This document shows, in pieces, positions 55,571 through 63,003 of a stretch of 64,000 bases of DNA (positions within the stretch are counted from its first letter, which is position 1; each line of letters opens with the position of its first letter). Source of the stretch: Tahibacter amnicola (GTDB lineage: Bacteria; Pseudomonadota; Gammaproteobacteria; Xanthomonadales; Rhodanobacteraceae). The position numbers were made by a program, and so were the translations under genes. The stretch lies in NCBI RefSeq assembly GCF_025398735.1, contig NZ_CP104694.1, forward strand, positions 2,195,001 through 2,259,000, read 5' to 3'. Under the pieces are notes generated by a model. That model saw only the letters and a list, made by a program, of their open reading frames with translations. It made no database searches and had not been told where the DNA came from.

Positions 55571-56742
55571 GCGTACCGGCCAGTGGGCTTCATCAGGATG
55601 ATGTGCGTTATCTGGCGATGCGTGACGAGATATGGCGGGGGCTTGCAGCCAGGCCACGCAAGCTGTCGTCGAAATGGTTCTACGACGAGGCGGGTTCTGC
55701 GCTGTTCGAGCGGATCTGCGAGCAGGACGAGTATTACGTGACCCGCACGGAACTGGCGCTGATGCGCGAACACGTGGCGGCCATGGCGAAAATGCTTGGC
55801 CCGCAGGTCATGCTGGTGGAATACGGCAGCGGCAGTGGCGAGAAGACGCGCCTGCTGCTCGATCACCTTGAGCGCCCCGCGGCGTACGTGCCGATCGAGA
55901 TCTCCCGCACGGCGCTGCGGGATTCCGTGGCGCAACTGCGCCAGGCCTATCCTGCGCTGGAGGTGGTCGCATTGAATGCCGACTTCACCGAGCCCCTGCT
56001 GCTGCCGCGACCGCACGGGCCGGTGCGTCGCCCGGTGGTGTATTTTCCGGGTTCGACGCTGGGGAATTTCAACCGGCGCGAGGCGGTGGATCTCCTGATC
56101 CGGATGCGCCAGCTGATGGGGCCGAACGGTCGGGCGCTGGTGGGCATCGATCTGAAGAAGGATCCGCTGCTCATCGAAGCCGCCTACAACGACGGCGCCG
56201 GCGTGACGGCGGCTTTCACCCTGAACCTGCTTGCGCGGCTCAATCGTGAGCTCGACGCCGATTTCGACCTGCAACAATTCCACCATCGGGCGCGCTACAA
56301 CGTGATGCGCGGCCGGGTCGAAACCTTCATCGTGAGCCGGTGCGCCCAGCGCGTCAGCGTGGCCGGACGCCCCTTCGCCTTTGCGGCCGACGAAGCCATG
56401 GCCGTGGAGATCAGCTGCAAATACACCGTATCCGAGTTTGCCGGGATGGCCGCCGCCGCGGGCCTGGGCGTAACCCACGTCTGGACGGATCGTCGTGCCT
56501 GGTTTGCCGTGGTGCTGCTCGAACCACACCCGCTCGCGAACGCCGAGGAGATTCCCATGTCGATCCACGATGCCAAAGACCTGTCGCCGGACGGGCTTCC
56601 CTGCGTCAAGAACGAGGGCAAGAAGGAAAAGGCGCAGCGCAAGAAGGCCGCCGATGAAAACGTCGACGAAGCGCTGGAGGAGACGTTTCCGGCCAGCGAT
56701 CCCATTTCGCCCTTCGTCCCGGCAAAGCCGCGCCAGCACTGA
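55567..56742 (+). CDS. egtD: Histidine N-methyltransferase EgtD with a C-terminal fusion
   Basis: EgtD trimethylates histidine to hercynine with SAM. Residues 1-330 are a normal EgtD: LSSKWFYDEAGSALFERICEQDEYYVTRTE, the SAM loop EYGSGSGEKT, PVVYFPGSTLGNF and VEISCKYT. After residue 330 a further 61 residues continue in frame, starting MSIHDAKDLSPDG and ending in EALEETFPASDPISPF, a motif found in small stand-alone proteins. The internal ATG (56557) has GAGGAG six bases upstream, so a separate 61-residue product is possible. It overlaps egtB (ATGA). Confidence 0.94.
   Translation: MSVPASGLHQDDVRYLAMRDEIWRGLAARPRKLSSKWFYDEAGSALFERICEQDEYYVTRTELALMREHVAAMAKMLGPQVMLVEYGSGSGEKTRLLLDHLERPAAYVPIEISRTALRDSVAQLRQAYPALEVVALNADFTEPLLLPRPHGPVRRPVVYFPGSTLGNFNRREAVDLLIRMRQLMGPNGRALVGIDLKKDPLLIEAAYNDGAGVTAAFTLNLLARLNRELDADFDLQQFHHRARYNVMRGRVETFIVSRCAQRVSVAGRPFAFAADEAMAVEISCKYTVSEFAGMAAAAGLGVTHVWTDRRAWFAVVLLEPHPLANAEEIPMSIHDAKDLSPDGLPCVKNEGKKEKAQRKKAADENVDEALEETFPASDPISPFVPAKPRQH
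56557..56742 (+). CDS. Possible internally started small protein (ETFPASDP family)
   Basis: This is the C-terminal 61 codons of the egtD frame, from ATG 56557 behind GAGGAG. The product would be Lys- and Glu-rich, with DENVDEALEETFPASDPISP at its C terminus, which resembles small proteins of unknown role in proteobacteria. It may once have been a separate gene whose upstream stop was lost, or it may still be made both ways. Confidence 0.4.
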   Translation: MSIHDAKDLSPDGLPCVKNEGKKEKAQRKKAADENVDEALEETFPASDPISPFVPAKPRQH

Positions 56743-56760
56743 CACCGCCGTGCCAACCCA

Positions 56761-57486
56761 TCAGTCGTGCCGTCGCTTCCGGCCGACACAGCGAAAATAG
56801 GGCACGCGCAGCAACGGAATGTACGGGACGGTCGCATCCAGGTCGTGCGTGACTGGCTCGCACAGGCGTGTCTGCAGTTGCGGCAGCAGCGTGTCGTCCA
56901 GGCGCACGCCGTCGTGCCTGAACCACGGACGCCAGAAATGCCGTGCAAGCCAGCGACGCCGGCCGGAGTGCGCCGGAACGTGGAAGTCCACGACACCCAG
57001 CAGGCCACCGGGACGCAGCATCGCCAGCGCGTTGTCGAGCGCGGCTGTCGCGTTCGGAATCATGCTCAATGCGTAGGAGAAGTACACCGCGTCGACCGGG
57101 GCATCCGGCTGCCACGTGGTCGCGTCGGCCAGGTGTACGCGTGCGGTCGGAATACCGGTGAGCCGGTGCCGCGCCTTGGCGACCAGGGAGGGGCAGAGGT
57201 CGACCACGTCGACCTGGCGAAACGCGCGAATGCGTGGTCCGAAGAATTCAAGATTGCGCCCCGTGCCTCCACCCAGTTCGACGACATGTGCACCGGAAGG
57301 CACCGCAAGGCTTTCAATCAGCGCCGAGCGGCCGTGCAGTAATCGCTCGCGAAACCGGTCGTACCGTTCCGCCTGCGGGCCATAGAAGGCCTCCAGCCGC
57401 TGCGCCTGCGAGGCACCATCAGGCATGCCACGCGCCAGTTGACGCAACACGCGCCATTCGCCCCTCAGCGACTCAAGCCGGGACAT
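56761..57486 (-). CDS. btaB: Betaine-lipid N-methyltransferase BtaB
   Basis: BtaB adds three methyl groups to diacylglycerylhomoserine to make the betaine lipid DGTS. The 241-residue protein is a class I methyltransferase with FYGPQAERYDRFRERLLHGR, SAM motif VVELGGGTGRN and DFHVP after motif III. Its assignment rests largely on the adjacent BtaA, with which it overlaps by 14 bases. A general methyltransferase role is less likely given that pair. Confidence 0.9.
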   Translation of the reverse strand: MSRLESLRGEWRVLRQLARGMPDGASQAQRLEAFYGPQAERYDRFRERLLHGRSALIESLAVPSGAHVVELGGGTGRNLEFFGPRIRAFRQVDVVDLCPSLVAKARHRLTGIPTARVHLADATTWQPDAPVDAVYFSYALSMIPNATAALDNALAMLRPGGLLGVVDFHVPAHSGRRRWLARHFWRPWFRHDGVRLDDTLLPQLQTRLCEPVTHDLDATVPYIPLLRVPYFRCVGRKRRHD

Positions 57487-58666
57487 CGGCGATCACGAAC
57501 CCGGCATAGGTATGGACGCGATCGGCCGCGTGCAGCTGGCTCGCCAGGGCATCACGGAAATGCAGCTGTTCACGCAGCGGCGCAGCGTGTTCGCCCACGC
57601 GGATGGCGTCGAGGTAGGCTGGCCTGGCCTGCGCGCTGCGCAGCAGGATGCGCGCCCGGGGCGTGGCTCGATGCACGATGGCCTCCCATTCTTCCACCAG
57701 TGCTTCGGGGTAGTAGCTGCTCATCCAGTCCATGTGGTCGAGCAGGACGAAGCGGCTGATAGGCTCCTCGCAGCGCTGCAGGAACCGGGTAACGGTGGTC
57801 GTGTGCGTCTGGATGCGGTCGATGCCGTGCTGTTTGAGCTGTTCGAACCCCTGTGGCTTGAGATATTCGGGGCAGCAGTCACGACGATACTGGCCGGTGA
57901 CGTACACGCGCCAGAAGTAGTTGTCGGCGACCGGCAGCTGCCGGAATACGTATTGCACCGCTTCGCGCACGAAGCCGGCGATGCCACCGGCGTGCTGGGT
58001 TTCCACGAGTTTCCGCTGCGGGTAGGGCACGCCCAGGAAACTCATGACTAACTGGCGCGACAGCGCCCAGTTCACGTGCCGGTTCCACATCAAGGGAGCC
58101 ACGCGCTCGTCGTAGATGTCGCGTTGCTCGGCGATGTCGCGTGCCTCGAAAAGTGCCGCAAGACCGCGGCGCAGCGCAGGTCGCGCGTGAAAATAGGCCC
58201 GGCACGCGCGCGCGACGATGCCCGAGAGGCCGTGGAAATAGAACGTGGTGCGTCGACCCGCGAACCAGTGCCACCGGCGGTCCCACCACTGGCGTGAGAA
58301 GCCCTGCAGTTCTGCGCGCAGCGTGTCGAAATAGATCGCCTTGAAGTGCGGATGACAGCCTTCGCCGAACAGGCGAAAGAAGTCGTCAAAGCCCAGCTGC
58401 CGGATGGCGGCGATCTTCAGGTCCAGCAGCGCCGTTTGCCGAGGGTTGGCGTCCACGGCAAAGATGCGGCGTGGGTTGTCCAGCGCGTAGTCCAGCGCGT
58501 TGCAGCCGGCGCTGGTGATCACGAGCAGGGTGTCGGTAGGGCCCAGCGCCAGTGCGCGCCGGTCGACTGCCGGATCTTCCCAGCACGTGTTGTAGACCAG
58601 GTTGCGCGAATAGATCGCGTTGAACACGCGGTGATCGATACGGTCACGCAGGCTCGGCACGGTCAT
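57473..58666 (-). CDS. btaA: Diacylglycerol 3-amino-3-carboxypropyl transferase BtaA
   Basis: BtaA (DUF3419) uses SAM as the donor of a homoserine moiety to diacylglycerol. The 397-residue product shows the family hallmarks YNTCWEDPAVDRRAL, LLVITSAGCNALDYAL and VDANPRQTALLDLK near its N terminus, and later LLDHMDWMSSYYP. Length is normal. It lies 61 bases downstream of a DEDDh exonuclease gene. No convincing Pho box precedes it, although this pathway is phosphate-regulated in Rhodobacter and Sinorhizobium. Confidence 0.93.
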   Translation of the reverse strand: MTVPSLRDRIDHRVFNAIYSRNLVYNTCWEDPAVDRRALALGPTDTLLVITSAGCNALDYALDNPRRIFAVDANPRQTALLDLKIAAIRQLGFDDFFRLFGEGCHPHFKAIYFDTLRAELQGFSRQWWDRRWHWFAGRRTTFYFHGLSGIVARACRAYFHARPALRRGLAALFEARDIAEQRDIYDERVAPLMWNRHVNWALSRQLVMSFLGVPYPQRKLVETQHAGGIAGFVREAVQYVFRQLPVADNYFWRVYVTGQYRRDCCPEYLKPQGFEQLKQHGIDRIQTHTTTVTRFLQRCEEPISRFVLLDHMDWMSSYYPEALVEEWEAIVHRATPRARILLRSAQARPAYLDAIRVGEHAAPLREQLHFRDALASQLHAADRVHTYAGFVIADVPA

Positions 58667-58727
58667 GGCAGGCGGACAACAGGACGGATGCTGCGTCCCA
58701 CGCTACTGGCTGCGGGTGACGCGCGTG

Positions 58728-59294
58728 TTACGTCCCGAGTTGCCCGCCGTGCTCGCGCAGCATGTGGCAGAACAGCTCGCCCTGCTCGATAGCATCGTCC
58801 AGGGCCACGTGCGTGTGAGCCCGCGTGCCCGCGAACCAGCGGCGCGGCATGGTGCGCTTGGTGACTGAACGGAACGGACGCCGCATCAGTGACATCGCAA
58901 ACGTCTTGATGTCGAGCGCCGCGTGACCGAACGGGCTGTGTCCGACGAAGCGCATCAGGTACCAGTATACGAAGAGAAAATCGTAGGACGCCGGATAGCC
59001 GACGAATACGGGTTTTCCAGGCAGTTGCAGCAGCCACGCGTGATAGCTCGCCATGGCCTGAGCGGCAGGACGTGTCTCCCGGCGTGCCGCTTCCCAGGCG
59101 TCGGGCTGTGTCGCCCACCAGGCCATGGTGTCGGGATGACCGGTCGCATCGGGCAGGGTGTCGAGTGTGACGGAGAAAGTGTCGAGGAGCCGGCCATCGG
59201 CCGTAAACGCGGCCGAGGCGAGACTGAGCAGGGAATGGGGGCCGGGGATGGGACCGTCGGCCTCGATATCAGTGGAGACATAGATTTCAGGCAT
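58728..59294 (-). CDS. DEDDh 3'-5' exonuclease-family protein
   Basis: The 188-residue product starts MPEIYVSTDIEADGPIPG, where D9 and E11 are the first acidic pair. GYPASYDFLF carries the second Asp and HVALDDAIEQ the final His and Asp, which completes a DEDDh site. It is short, without extra domains, so it may act on RNA or small DNA ends. It probably shares a transcript with btaAB. The ATG 59324 upstream is possible but adds no conserved residues. Confidence 0.86.
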   Translation of the reverse strand: MPEIYVSTDIEADGPIPGPHSLLSLASAAFTADGRLLDTFSVTLDTLPDATGHPDTMAWWATQPDAWEAARRETRPAAQAMASYHAWLLQLPGKPVFVGYPASYDFLFVYWYLMRFVGHSPFGHAALDIKTFAMSLMRRPFRSVTKRTMPRRWFAGTRAHTHVALDDAIEQGELFCHMLREHGGQLGT

Positions 59295-59551
59295 CGCGAC
59301 ATTGTCCCGGCCGGCGGGCGGCATTGTCCAGGCCGGCGCCCTCGGTACACCGCCCCAAACACATCACAGGTGTGTATTGCAAGCCGATTAGATCGTGCCA
59401 GGTGTTGGGAATTATGAAATAAAAGGGATTGATGCAAAAAGCAAAATGCCACATGATGGAACGCGGTCCGGAGCAGCAGGGAAAGGCAGTCGCCTCCGGC
59501 CGAATCATGTCCGTCGAGCGATTCTGGATGGCAGCCTTCCAGGAGTAGCGC

Positions 59552-61321
59552 ATGACCGATCACCTGTCATTGGCAGCGACTGCAGGGTGCGTTGTCGCTG
59601 CCGTAAGTCCCGAACCGGCGCAGAAGGCCGGCGTACCCGCTGTTGCGCCGGTTGCCAGGGCGCCGAACCTGTCCGTAACCGGCGACACGCCCGCGCGGGC
59701 GACGGTCCGGCGTCTGCTCCACGCCAGCCTGCGGACCTTCCGTCGCTACCAGGCGCACGACTGTCCGCATCCGCGCGAGACACCCGCCGAGCCGGTGCAG
59801 TGGCTGTTCCGCGGCGCCGTGGAGATCAATCACGAGCGCTATCCGGAACTGTTTGACTACGAACGCTTCCGTGCGCCGGACGAGGCGACACTGCGCGACC
59901 GCAACGCGAGCGCCTCGCTGGGGTTTCTGATCGAGCTGGCTGTCGATGTCGTGACGAGCAGCCTGTCGGGCGTCTCTGCGGCCCACGTCACCGGCTTGCG
60001 CCAGGTCGAGGCGATGCGTCCGCTGCTGGTGCGCGAGGCGATGACCGTGCCGGTCTTCGTGGCCATGCCCAGCCGTGGTGGCTACCGGGTTCTGATCGGG
60101 GACTATTTCTCTGCCGTTGTCGAAGTGGGGGCGGCACACGAGGCGCCACGTTGCGATCGCTTCGTGTTCGATATCGAGGCGGACCAGCGTATCGTCGATG
60201 CGGTCCCGCTCGACCGCCTGTATCGCGAGCGCTGGTTATTCCAGGGGCGTAGCTATCGCGGCCTGCGCAGTATCGAGGGAATGGACGAAACCGGCGCGGT
60301 GGGGCTGGTTGCCCACGTCGGAGGGAAGGGCTCCCTGCTGGAAGGGGTGTTCCAGCTGGCTTCGCTCTGGACACAGTTCCGCTTTCCCTTCGATAGCGGT
60401 ACACAGCCGGTCCGGCTGGACCGAATGGACTTCTTCGCGCCGATTTCGCTGCTTCGGCGGACGGCCACCCTGGAATGCCGCATTTTTGTCGACGAGGTGG
60501 CGGCGACGGAGCAGGTGTTCAGCGCCGAACTCGTTCATGGCGAACACGTGGTGTTGCGGCTGGATCGGTTTACCGCGACGCGCTGCGTTGCCGATACACG
60601 GACGCTGGATGTTTACCGGCGCCCGCAGGGCGCGGACCGCATGTGTGATGTCGTCGGGGGGCGGGTTTTCGTCTTCGATTTCGGCGGGCGGGCCGAATGG
60701 GTACGCACGATGTTGCGCGAAACCTATCTGCTGGACGATGAGCGCGCGCGACTGGCCGGCATGGCCGACATCGACCGGGATGCCGGACTTTTCGCAATGG
60801 TGGCCGGCAAAGATGCTCTCAAGCACTGGTTGATGCGGCACTACGGACTGGACGAACTGCACCCGATGGAAATCCGGCTCGTCCGCGAAGGCCGAGGCGT
60901 CTTCGGGATGGCCGGCTTCGAGGGCGAGCGGCGGCCAGTGGGGTTGGGCGTGCACGGCGATATCGGAGTCGCGGTTACCGGCAGTGCGGGGCGCGTCGGC
61001 ATCGACGTTCGAAGGGTCGACCTGGCGCCGCGTCCGCGCGATGCGGTCGCACTGGACGCGGACGAATCCGCCTGGCTTGACGCGCAGCCCCCTTCGGCGC
61101 GCCTGCGCGCCTCGGCGATCCTGTCGACCGCCAAGACGGCCTGCGTGCGATACCGCGAACTGGCGGCTTCGCCGTGGCCGGGCGTCCGCAAGGTGCGCGC
61201 CGTTCCCGGTGGCTGGGAAGGGACGGTTGACGGCGTGTGCTTCAAAAGCTGCGTTTACGCCGACCGTGCCGTCATCAGCTGGATCAGCGACGACGACATG
61301 GCCGGGCGCAGCCTTGCCTGA
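59552..61321 (+). CDS. Orphan dehydratase-like/PPTase-like fusion protein
   Basis: The 589-residue product (CAGGAG site before ATG 59552) resembles the C-terminal end of an iterative polyketide synthase. Residues about 80-340 look like a double-hotdog dehydratase (YRERWLFQGRSYRGLRSIE) and 420-580 like an Sfp-type phosphopantetheinyl transferase (GVHGDIGVAV, VGIDVRRVD, STAKTACVRYRE). By eye, the dehydratase His position is Tyr (FDYERFRA) and its Asp is Glu (LLEGVFQ). The PPTase motifs read DVR rather than DIE and KT rather than KE. It may be catalytically dead. No polyketide synthase genes are nearby. Confidence 0.72.
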   Translation: MTDHLSLAATAGCVVAAVSPEPAQKAGVPAVAPVARAPNLSVTGDTPARATVRRLLHASLRTFRRYQAHDCPHPRETPAEPVQWLFRGAVEINHERYPELFDYERFRAPDEATLRDRNASASLGFLIELAVDVVTSSLSGVSAAHVTGLRQVEAMRPLLVREAMTVPVFVAMPSRGGYRVLIGDYFSAVVEVGAAHEAPRCDRFVFDIEADQRIVDAVPLDRLYRERWLFQGRSYRGLRSIEGMDETGAVGLVAHVGGKGSLLEGVFQLASLWTQFRFPFDSGTQPVRLDRMDFFAPISLLRRTATLECRIFVDEVAATEQVFSAELVHGEHVVLRLDRFTATRCVADTRTLDVYRRPQGADRMCDVVGGRVFVFDFGGRAEWVRTMLRETYLLDDERARLAGMADIDRDAGLFAMVAGKDALKHWLMRHYGLDELHPMEIRLVREGRGVFGMAGFEGERRPVGLGVHGDIGVAVTGSAGRVGIDVRRVDLAPRPRDAVALDADESAWLDAQPPSARLRASAILSTAKTACVRYRELAASPWPGVRKVRAVPGGWEGTVDGVCFKSCVYADRAVISWISDDDMAGRSLA

Positions 61322-61327
61322 CCCGCG

Positions 61328-61353
61328 CCGCTGCCGCCTTGCAGCGGCAGCGG
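61328..61353. terminator. Hairpin between convergent genes
   Basis: A perfect 10-bp stem (61328-61337 with 61344-61353) with a 6-base loop lies between the stops at 61321 and 61364. It may terminate both directions; neither side has a U tract. Confidence 0.5.
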
Positions 61354-61363
61354 CTTCACGCCT

Positions 61364-62950
61364 TCATTCAAATCCGTCGGTGAACACACGATCGCCGGGG
61401 TCGCGGTACTCCAGCGTCGTGAGCACGGCCGCGTGGTCGCTCGGCCACAGGTTGCGTGCCACGTCCGGATAGGCCGACGGCGTACCGTGCACGATGGCCT
61501 CGCTGGCGACGGTCGCCCAGTTCGCTGCGCGATGGAAGATGTAGTTGATCCGGTCCTGGGGTTCGACCGGGCCGCTGGTTCCGCCCTGGAGCGGATAGAC
61601 CGGCGACCAGGTGTTGCCGGCAGCGATGGCCGGGTCCGGATGGATGCGGCGGTACGTGTCGGCGAGTCCGGCGGATTCGATCGCCAGTGTCGTGGGCCAC
61701 ATCACCGGGCCAACGGTGCAGTGCGCCGCGGTGGTGGCTTCGGTCCAGTCGCGGTGCGAAGGGGAATGCAGGTCGGCGGCCAGAACCACGTCCGCCTGCG
61801 GGTCCTGCAGTTGCGACGAAAGGCCGGTGAGAATGGCATTGGCTGCTGCCACGCGGCCGGAATCGTGTTCCCGTTGCACCAGCTGGCTGGCGCTGAGCTG
61901 GCCGAAGCAGGCATCGTGCGGCGGGTAGGGGCTGAACCCCAGCTGCGTGGTCCAGGCGATGATTTCCTGGGTGGGGAAGTCGGCGATGCGGATTCGCGCA
62001 CCGAGCGCGGCATCACTACCGCCCAGCGCGACGGCATGGGTCGACACGATCGGGTAGCGGCTGAGGATGGCGAGGTTCGACCCGCTACTAAAGTGATACC
62101 AGCCGAGCGCGTCGGCCAGCGCCTGCGCCGTGTTGCCGGCATTTTCCTGGATAGCCACGATATCGGCCGATTCGGCGAACAGCACGCGCAGCTGCTTTTC
62201 ACGTCCCAGCTCGACGTGACTGCCGCCGTCCCAGGCGTTGAAGCTCAGGATGCGCACCTGGTCGGCGCGGGGTTCGTCCGCTGGCCGGACACGAATGTCG
62301 AGCGTGGATTGCACGGTGGCGCCGCCCGCGTCGACCGCCTGCACGGAAAACGTATTGGCGCCGATATCGCCGGCGGACGCCGAGCCGGACAGATCGCCGT
62401 TGGCAGCCACGGACAACCAGGCTGGCCCCGACACTTTCGAATACACCACAGGTCCGTTGCTGCTGCGCGCGCTGGCGCGGATGCTGCCGCTGTAGCTTTC
62501 GCCGGCGCGCGCGTTTCGCTCGCTCAGTCGATCGGACAGGAAAGCGAGCGGCAAAACGTTCGAGCGCGGAACCAGATCAAACTCCACCGGCGTGGTGATG
62601 GACTGGTAGCCATCGTTCAGCAGGAAATACACGACGTGTCGACCCGGCGTCAGTTCCTGGGTGGGCAGGCTGCGCACGCCCGAGGCGCCGGTTGCGTACG
62701 TCCAGGTGGACGAGGGGCCCACGTAGACGCCGTTGACCGGTCCGTTGCCGGGTTGTCGATAAACGCCGAGCCAGTTCTTGTCACCCGGCGTGTCGGTCGT
62801 ATACGTGGCCTGGACGGTATCGCCCACCTCGTAGGTGGCGCGGTCCAGGGTCAATGTGCCCGCGGCGCGGGCGAGCGGAGCCATGCAAAGCAAGGCGAGC
62901 GTCAGGGCGACGCAGCGGATGGCGCCGCGTCGGAATGAAATAGGCCACAT
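61364..62950 (-). CDS. Secreted endonuclease/exonuclease/phosphatase-fold protein with DGFE tail
   Basis: From ATG 62950 (GGAGAAAG site) the product has 528 residues with a signal peptide ending ARAAG. An N-terminal beta domain (DRATYEVGDTVQATYTT, WLGVYRQPGNGPVNGVYV) and a cadherin/Ig-like segment (GDIGANTFSVQAVDAGG) lead to an EEP domain. That domain shows ILSFNAWDGG, DIVAIQENAGNTAQ, VVLAADLHSPSHRDW and NLWPSDHAAVLTTL, which carry the metal and catalytic residues (QEN, D-x-H, SDH). The end reads RVFTDGFE. It may be a nuclease or a phosphodiesterase acting outside the cell. Confidence 0.85.
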   Translation of the reverse strand: MWPISFRRGAIRCVALTLALLCMAPLARAAGTLTLDRATYEVGDTVQATYTTDTPGDKNWLGVYRQPGNGPVNGVYVGPSSTWTYATGASGVRSLPTQELTPGRHVVYFLLNDGYQSITTPVEFDLVPRSNVLPLAFLSDRLSERNARAGESYSGSIRASARSSNGPVVYSKVSGPAWLSVAANGDLSGSASAGDIGANTFSVQAVDAGGATVQSTLDIRVRPADEPRADQVRILSFNAWDGGSHVELGREKQLRVLFAESADIVAIQENAGNTAQALADALGWYHFSSGSNLAILSRYPIVSTHAVALGGSDAALGARIRIADFPTQEIIAWTTQLGFSPYPPHDACFGQLSASQLVQREHDSGRVAAANAILTGLSSQLQDPQADVVLAADLHSPSHRDWTEATTAAHCTVGPVMWPTTLAIESAGLADTYRRIHPDPAIAAGNTWSPVYPLQGGTSGPVEPQDRINYIFHRAANWATVASEAIVHGTPSAYPDVARNLWPSDHAAVLTTLEYRDPGDRVFTDGFE

Positions 62951-63003
62951 TGTGCTTTCTCCAGGCGTGCGGCCGCCGGCATGGTGCCAGCGCCGCGACG
63001 CCA

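Noticed and set aside
58667..58727. Pho box upstream of btaA
   Set aside because: CGTAACACGCGCGTCACC has a loose resemblance to tandem PhoB half-sites but misses several conserved bases, and the gene is probably transcribed from upstream of the exonuclease gene.
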